Assembly: GCA_035272265.1 (NCBI GenBank)
Contig: DATEQV010000338.1
Span: forward strand, 1-8,956
DNA length: 8,956 nt
Reading direction: 5' to 3'
Source: Acidisphaera sp035272265
GTDB lineage: Bacteria; Pseudomonadota; Alphaproteobacteria; Acetobacterales; Acetobacteraceae
The number at the start of each line of letters is the position of its first letter. Positions within the stretch are counted from its first letter, which is position 1. The notes beneath the pieces were generated by a model. That model saw only the letters and a program-made list of their open reading frames with translations, searched no databases and was not told the DNA's origin. The position numbers were made by a program, and so were the translations under genes. Below are positions 7,056 through 8,956 of this stretch, in pieces.

Positions 7056-7768
7056 GGCGGCCGGGCGGCGGCGATGAAGGCGGCGAAGATGCGCGCGTCG
7101 CCGGGGTCGATGTGGAATTCGGGGTGCCACTGCACGCCGAGGCAGAATGTCCGGCTCGGGTCCTCGATCGCCTCGATGACGCCGTCGGGGGCGGTGGCGC
7201 TGACGACGGCGTGCGGGCCGGCATCGCGCACCGCCTGGTGGTGCGACGAGTTCACCTGCATCTCGTGGCGGCCGGTGATGCGGGCGAGCAGGCTGCCGGG
7301 GCGGATCGCGACGCTGTGGCCCGGCTCGTGCCGCGCGTTGGGTTGTTCGTGCGCGAGGGCATCGGGCAGGACGTCCGGGATGTGCTGGATCAGCGTGCCG
7401 CCGAGGGCCACCGCCAGCAGCTGCTGGCCGCCGCAGATGCCGAGCACCGGCATCTCGCGGGCGAGTGCCCCGCGCAGCAGGGCGAGTTCGGCGTCGGTGC
7501 GGGTGGCCTTGAGCGTGACGGTCGCGTGCCGGCCGGCATCGCCGTACAGCGCCGGATCGACGTCGAACGCGCCGCCGGTGACGATCAGCGCGTCGATGCG
7601 GTCGAGATAGTCGTCGGCGAGGTCGGGGTGGTGCGGCAGGGCGACCGGCAGGCCGCCGGCGGCGGCGACCGCATCGGCGTAGTGGTTGCGCAGCGCGTAC
7701 CAGGGGTATTTCGAGTAGCCGCCGGGCTGCTCGGAATCGAGGGTCACGCCGATCAGCGGTTTGCACAT
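7052..7768 (-). CDS. Peptidase C26 / gamma-glutamyl-GABA hydrolase-like class I glutamine amidotransferase
   Basis: From the ATG at 7766-7768 this frame gives 238 residues, the full length of a stand-alone C26 hydrolase. MCKPLIGVTLD starts the fold; TGGAFDVDPALYG (64-76) is the family oxyanion region; the nucleophile is C112 in GICGGQQLL (110-118); VNSSHHQAV (172-180) and the WHPE motif with H215/E217 complete the catalytic triad. Known family activities include PuuD-type hydrolysis of gamma-glutamyl-GABA in putrescine breakdown and related gamma-glutamyl cleavage. No puuA/B/C gene is nearby, so the substrate here is unknown. No good Shine-Dalgarno precedes this ATG, and the same frame is open upstream to 8773 (see the composite entry), so this may be either an independent gene or the C-terminal domain of a longer protein. 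It lies between the tadA-like start and the pseudouridine synthase, genes that are often direct neighbours. Confidence 0.8.
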   Translation of the reverse strand: MCKPLIGVTLDSEQPGGYSKYPWYALRNHYADAVAAAGGLPVALPHHPDLADDYLDRIDALIVTGGAFDVDPALYGDAGRHATVTLKATRTDAELALLRGALAREMPVLGICGGQQLLAVALGGTLIQHIPDVLPDALAHEQPNARHEPGHSVAIRPGSLLARITGRHEMQVNSSHHQAVRDAGPHAVVSATAPDGVIEAIEDPSRTFCLGVQWHPEFHIDPGDARIFAAFIAAARPP

Positions 7769-8773
7769 GGACCGTGTGCTAGACCTGCGGTCGTGAGAGA
7801 GGCAAGCGAGGCGGACCCGAGGGGATCGCGCGCCGCGAGCGCCGGAAGCCGCAGGCGGAGGGGGCGCGAGCGCGGCCGCGGCCTGGGCCGGCGCCGGGGC
7901 GGAGTTCTGCCGGCGGGCGGGCGGGATCGTCCAGCGGGCGGCGCCGATCTTGATGGTGGATGGGGGTGGCGGCGGCGGCGGGCGCACGGCGGGCGGCGGT
8001 GTAGGGGGCGCCGGTGTGGGGCGCGCGGCGTCGGCGGTCTGGCCTTGGGTTTCGCCCGTTCCGGCGGGGGCGGGAACGGGAGCGGTGGCAGGTTGGTGCG
8101 ATGCGGGCTTTGCGCTGTCGCACCCTTCTGGATGGAGGTCGCGCAGGCGTTCGCGGCGGCGCTGGGTCTCGCGGCGGAGATGGCGGGCGTGGGCGCGCAC
8201 GAGGCCGCGCTCGACCTCGCGGCGGTCGCGATGGTGCCAGGATTCGACCGAGCCGCGATGGGCGATCATCGGCCAGAGTTCGGGCTCGAACTGCGGCGGC
8301 ATCGGCTCGGGGCCGTTGCGGGCGACGTGTTCGCGGTGGCGCGCCCAGAACTGCCGTCGCTGCTCGCGGTATTGCCGGCGCTCGGCGAGCAGGCGCACGG
8401 CGCCGCGCCGGGCGAGCTTGTAGAGCGCGACCTCGGCCTTCCAGTCGCCCCGGCAGGCGGCGATGTAGTGGGCGCGGGCCCGTTCGCAGTGGTGGCAGCG
8501 GGGCTTGCGGCGGTCGGTCCAGGAGTTGGGCGCGTCGCACCACGAGGTGAGGTCGCGCCGCCAGGGGGTGGCCCGGAACAGCTTCTTCGGCGGCGGCCGG
8601 TGCTCGCAGAAGGCGTCGTAGGCGATCTCCAGCCGGTAATGCCGCGCCTGGCCGGAGCGCGGTGCCTCGTCGTCCGGCGGCAGCGGCCGGGGCCGGGTCT
8701 TGCGGGCGTAGGGACGGGCGTCGATGAGGCGGCGGTAGAGGCGTTGAAGCGAGGTCGGGAGCCAGCGAAACAT
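7052..8773 (-). CDS. Composite frame: uncharacterised Arg/Pro-rich N-terminal region (335 codons) continuous with peptidase C26
   Basis: From ATG 8771-8773 the frame runs 573 codons without a stop into the C26 domain (M336 equals the ATG at 7768). The start is convincing: GGGAGG at 8779-8784 lies 5 bases upstream. I do not recognise residues 1-335. Residues 1-215 use G/C-ending codons like a true gene and are basic and soluble-looking, with many Arg, Trp and His; they include LEIAYDAFCEHRPPPKKLF (48-66), a CHHC motif (C93, C96) with further cysteines at 56, 79 and 107, and a predicted-helical Arg/Glu stretch (120-212). Residues 225-310 are Pro/Ala-rich, with seven consecutive prolines at 265-271 and an ordered-looking STIKIGAARWTIPPARR (272-288) after them. 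Residues 310-335 carry rare-looking codons (AGG, TCT, ACA) like non-coding sequence. No signal peptide or TM segment is seen. Possibilities: a real fusion, a separate gene whose stop was lost, or a one-base error (a frame ending at TAG 7779-7781 would stop just before the peptidase ATG). Confidence 0.6.
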   Translation of the reverse strand: MFRWLPTSLQRLYRRLIDARPYARKTRPRPLPPDDEAPRSGQARHYRLEIAYDAFCEHRPPPKKLFRATPWRRDLTSWCDAPNSWTDRRKPRCHHCERARAHYIAACRGDWKAEVALYKLARRGAVRLLAERRQYREQRRQFWARHREHVARNGPEPMPPQFEPELWPMIAHRGSVESWHHRDRREVERGLVRAHARHLRRETQRRRERLRDLHPEGCDSAKPASHQPATAPVPAPAGTGETQGQTADAARPTPAPPTPPPAVRPPPPPPPSTIKIGAARWTIPPARRQNSAPAPAQAAAALAPPPPAASGARGARSPRVRLACLSHDRRSSTRSMCKPLIGVTLDSEQPGGYSKYPWYALRNHYADAVAAAGGLPVALPHHPDLADDYLDRIDALIVTGGAFDVDPALYGDAGRHATVTLKATRTDAELALLRGALAREMPVLGICGGQQLLAVALGGTLIQHIPDVLPDALAHEQPNARHEPGHSVAIRPGSLLARITGRHEMQVNSSHHQAVRDAGPHAVVSATAPDGVIEAIEDPSRTFCLGVQWHPEFHIDPGDARIFAAFIAAARPP

Positions 8774-8778
8774 CGTGT

Positions 8779-8784
8779 CCTCCC
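8779..8784 (-). promoter_or_regulatory. Strong Shine-Dalgarno for the leftward gene starting at 8773
   Basis: On the minus strand this reads GGGAGG, followed by ACACG and the ATG at 8773. It is the best ribosome-binding site in the window, and it selects 8773 over the other in-frame start at 8806 (MTFTPSDRED form). Confidence 0.7.
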
Positions 8785-8836
8785 GATCGCTGGGGGTGAA
8801 AGTCACGCCCCGGGGAACTAGGCCGATTAGGAAAAC

Positions 8837-8866
8837 TTGGCAAGAGAAAAAATTGACAGGTATGTT
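8837..8866 (+). promoter_or_regulatory. Candidate sigma-70-type promoter for the rightward tadA-like gene
   Basis: The 8774-8919 gap is the only clearly AT-rich stretch in the window. TTGGCA (8837-8842) is followed after 18 bases by TATGTT (8861-8866), a fair -35/-10 pair. A perfect TTGACA lies at 8853-8858, but the hexamer 17 bases after it (CTGACG) is a poor -10. Which one is used is inference. A divergent promoter for the leftward unit should lie in the same gap, but I could not find a convincing pair on the minus strand. Confidence 0.25.
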
Positions 8867-8919
8867 TGCTTGTTGCTGACGGGGGGTCCGCGCTGTTGAG
8901 GGAAGCGGGCGAGGACCCG

Positions 8920-8956
8920 ATGACGCTGGCGCTGGCCGAGGCGGCGGCGGCGGCCG
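8920..8956 (+). CDS. tadA: Probable tRNA-specific adenosine deaminase TadA, first 12 codons (truncated by window edge)
   Basis: ATG at 8920 is preceded by GAGG at 8911-8914 with 5-base spacing. The visible residues MTLALAEAAAAA fit the usual alphaproteobacterial TadA start (a helix of the form M-x-LALAEA-x-AAA before the GEVPVGAV strand). TadA deaminates A34 of tRNA-Arg(ACG) to inosine and is essential in most bacteria. Support comes also from location: tadA commonly lies divergent from the RsuA/RluB-type gene and rsmD in this class. Only 12 residues are visible, so this call rests on a short match and context. An in-frame TTG at 8896 is a less likely start. Confidence 0.45.
   Translation, partial: MTLALAEAAAAA

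Noticed and set aside
6307..7224. Upstream extension of the rsmD frame
   Set aside because: It overlaps the pseudouridine synthase and peptidase; the MRIVAGRWRG N-terminus and ATGA overlap set the start at 6306.
7112..8821. 569-codon plus-strand frame opposite the peptidase and unknown region
   Set aside because: It lies antisense to a clear C26 domain and has no family motifs; its composition mirrors the strong third-position G/C of the minus frame.
7779..8843. 354-codon minus-strand frame ending at TAG 7779-7781
   Set aside because: Over most of its length it is an Arg/Pro-rich shadow of the 8773 frame; only its last part matters, as the possible true end if a one-base shift exists.

Overview
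This window is one side of a high-GC (about 70% by eye) bacterial chromosome, densely packed with strongly G/C-ending codons. Gene content and order point to an alphaproteobacterium: an apparent tadA start divergent from an rRNA pseudouridine synthase-rsmD pair, and an alr-mlaE-mlaF cluster. An Acetobacteraceae/Rhodospirillales-type host is a guess from codon style and synteny; there is no 16S or other marker here.

Layout. Positions 1-1558 (+) hold the 3' part of a two-module family-2 glycosyltransferase whose start lies before the window. It converges, with 9 bases between stop codons, on a long leftward transcription unit that fills nearly all the rest. Read from its 5' end (right to left), that unit holds: an uncharacterised Arg/Pro-rich reading frame with a strong Shine-Dalgarno (start 8773), a class-I glutamine-amidotransferase-like peptidase C26 (7768-7052), an RsuA/RluB-type rRNA pseudouridine synthase (7055-6303), 16S rRNA methyltransferase rsmD (6306-5716), alanine racemase alr (5719-4619), the lipid-transport permease mlaE (4622-3837), its ATPase mlaF (3840-3052), and a 12-TM MFS transporter (3013-1568). 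At the right edge, after a short AT-rich divergent promoter region (8774-8919), a rightward gene begins that looks like the first 12 codons of tadA.

The leftward genes are joined by five consecutive 4-base stop/start overlaps (ATGA or GTGA), which fixes several starts and implies translational coupling from the peptidase through to mlaF. The unit mixes ribosome modification (pseudouridine synthase, RsmD), peptidoglycan precursor supply (D-alanine from Alr) and envelope phospholipid trafficking (MlaE/MlaF). The mlaD partner usually found after mlaF is missing from this locus; an MFS carrier sits there instead.

The least ordinary part is 7052-8773. The uncharacterised frame has no stop before the peptidase, so the two read as one 573-codon protein joined by a proline-rich linker. 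Whether this is a true fusion, a lost stop codon or a one-base sequence error in a G-rich tract is open. I saw no complete novel multi-gene system, CRISPR array, transposon or RNA gene.
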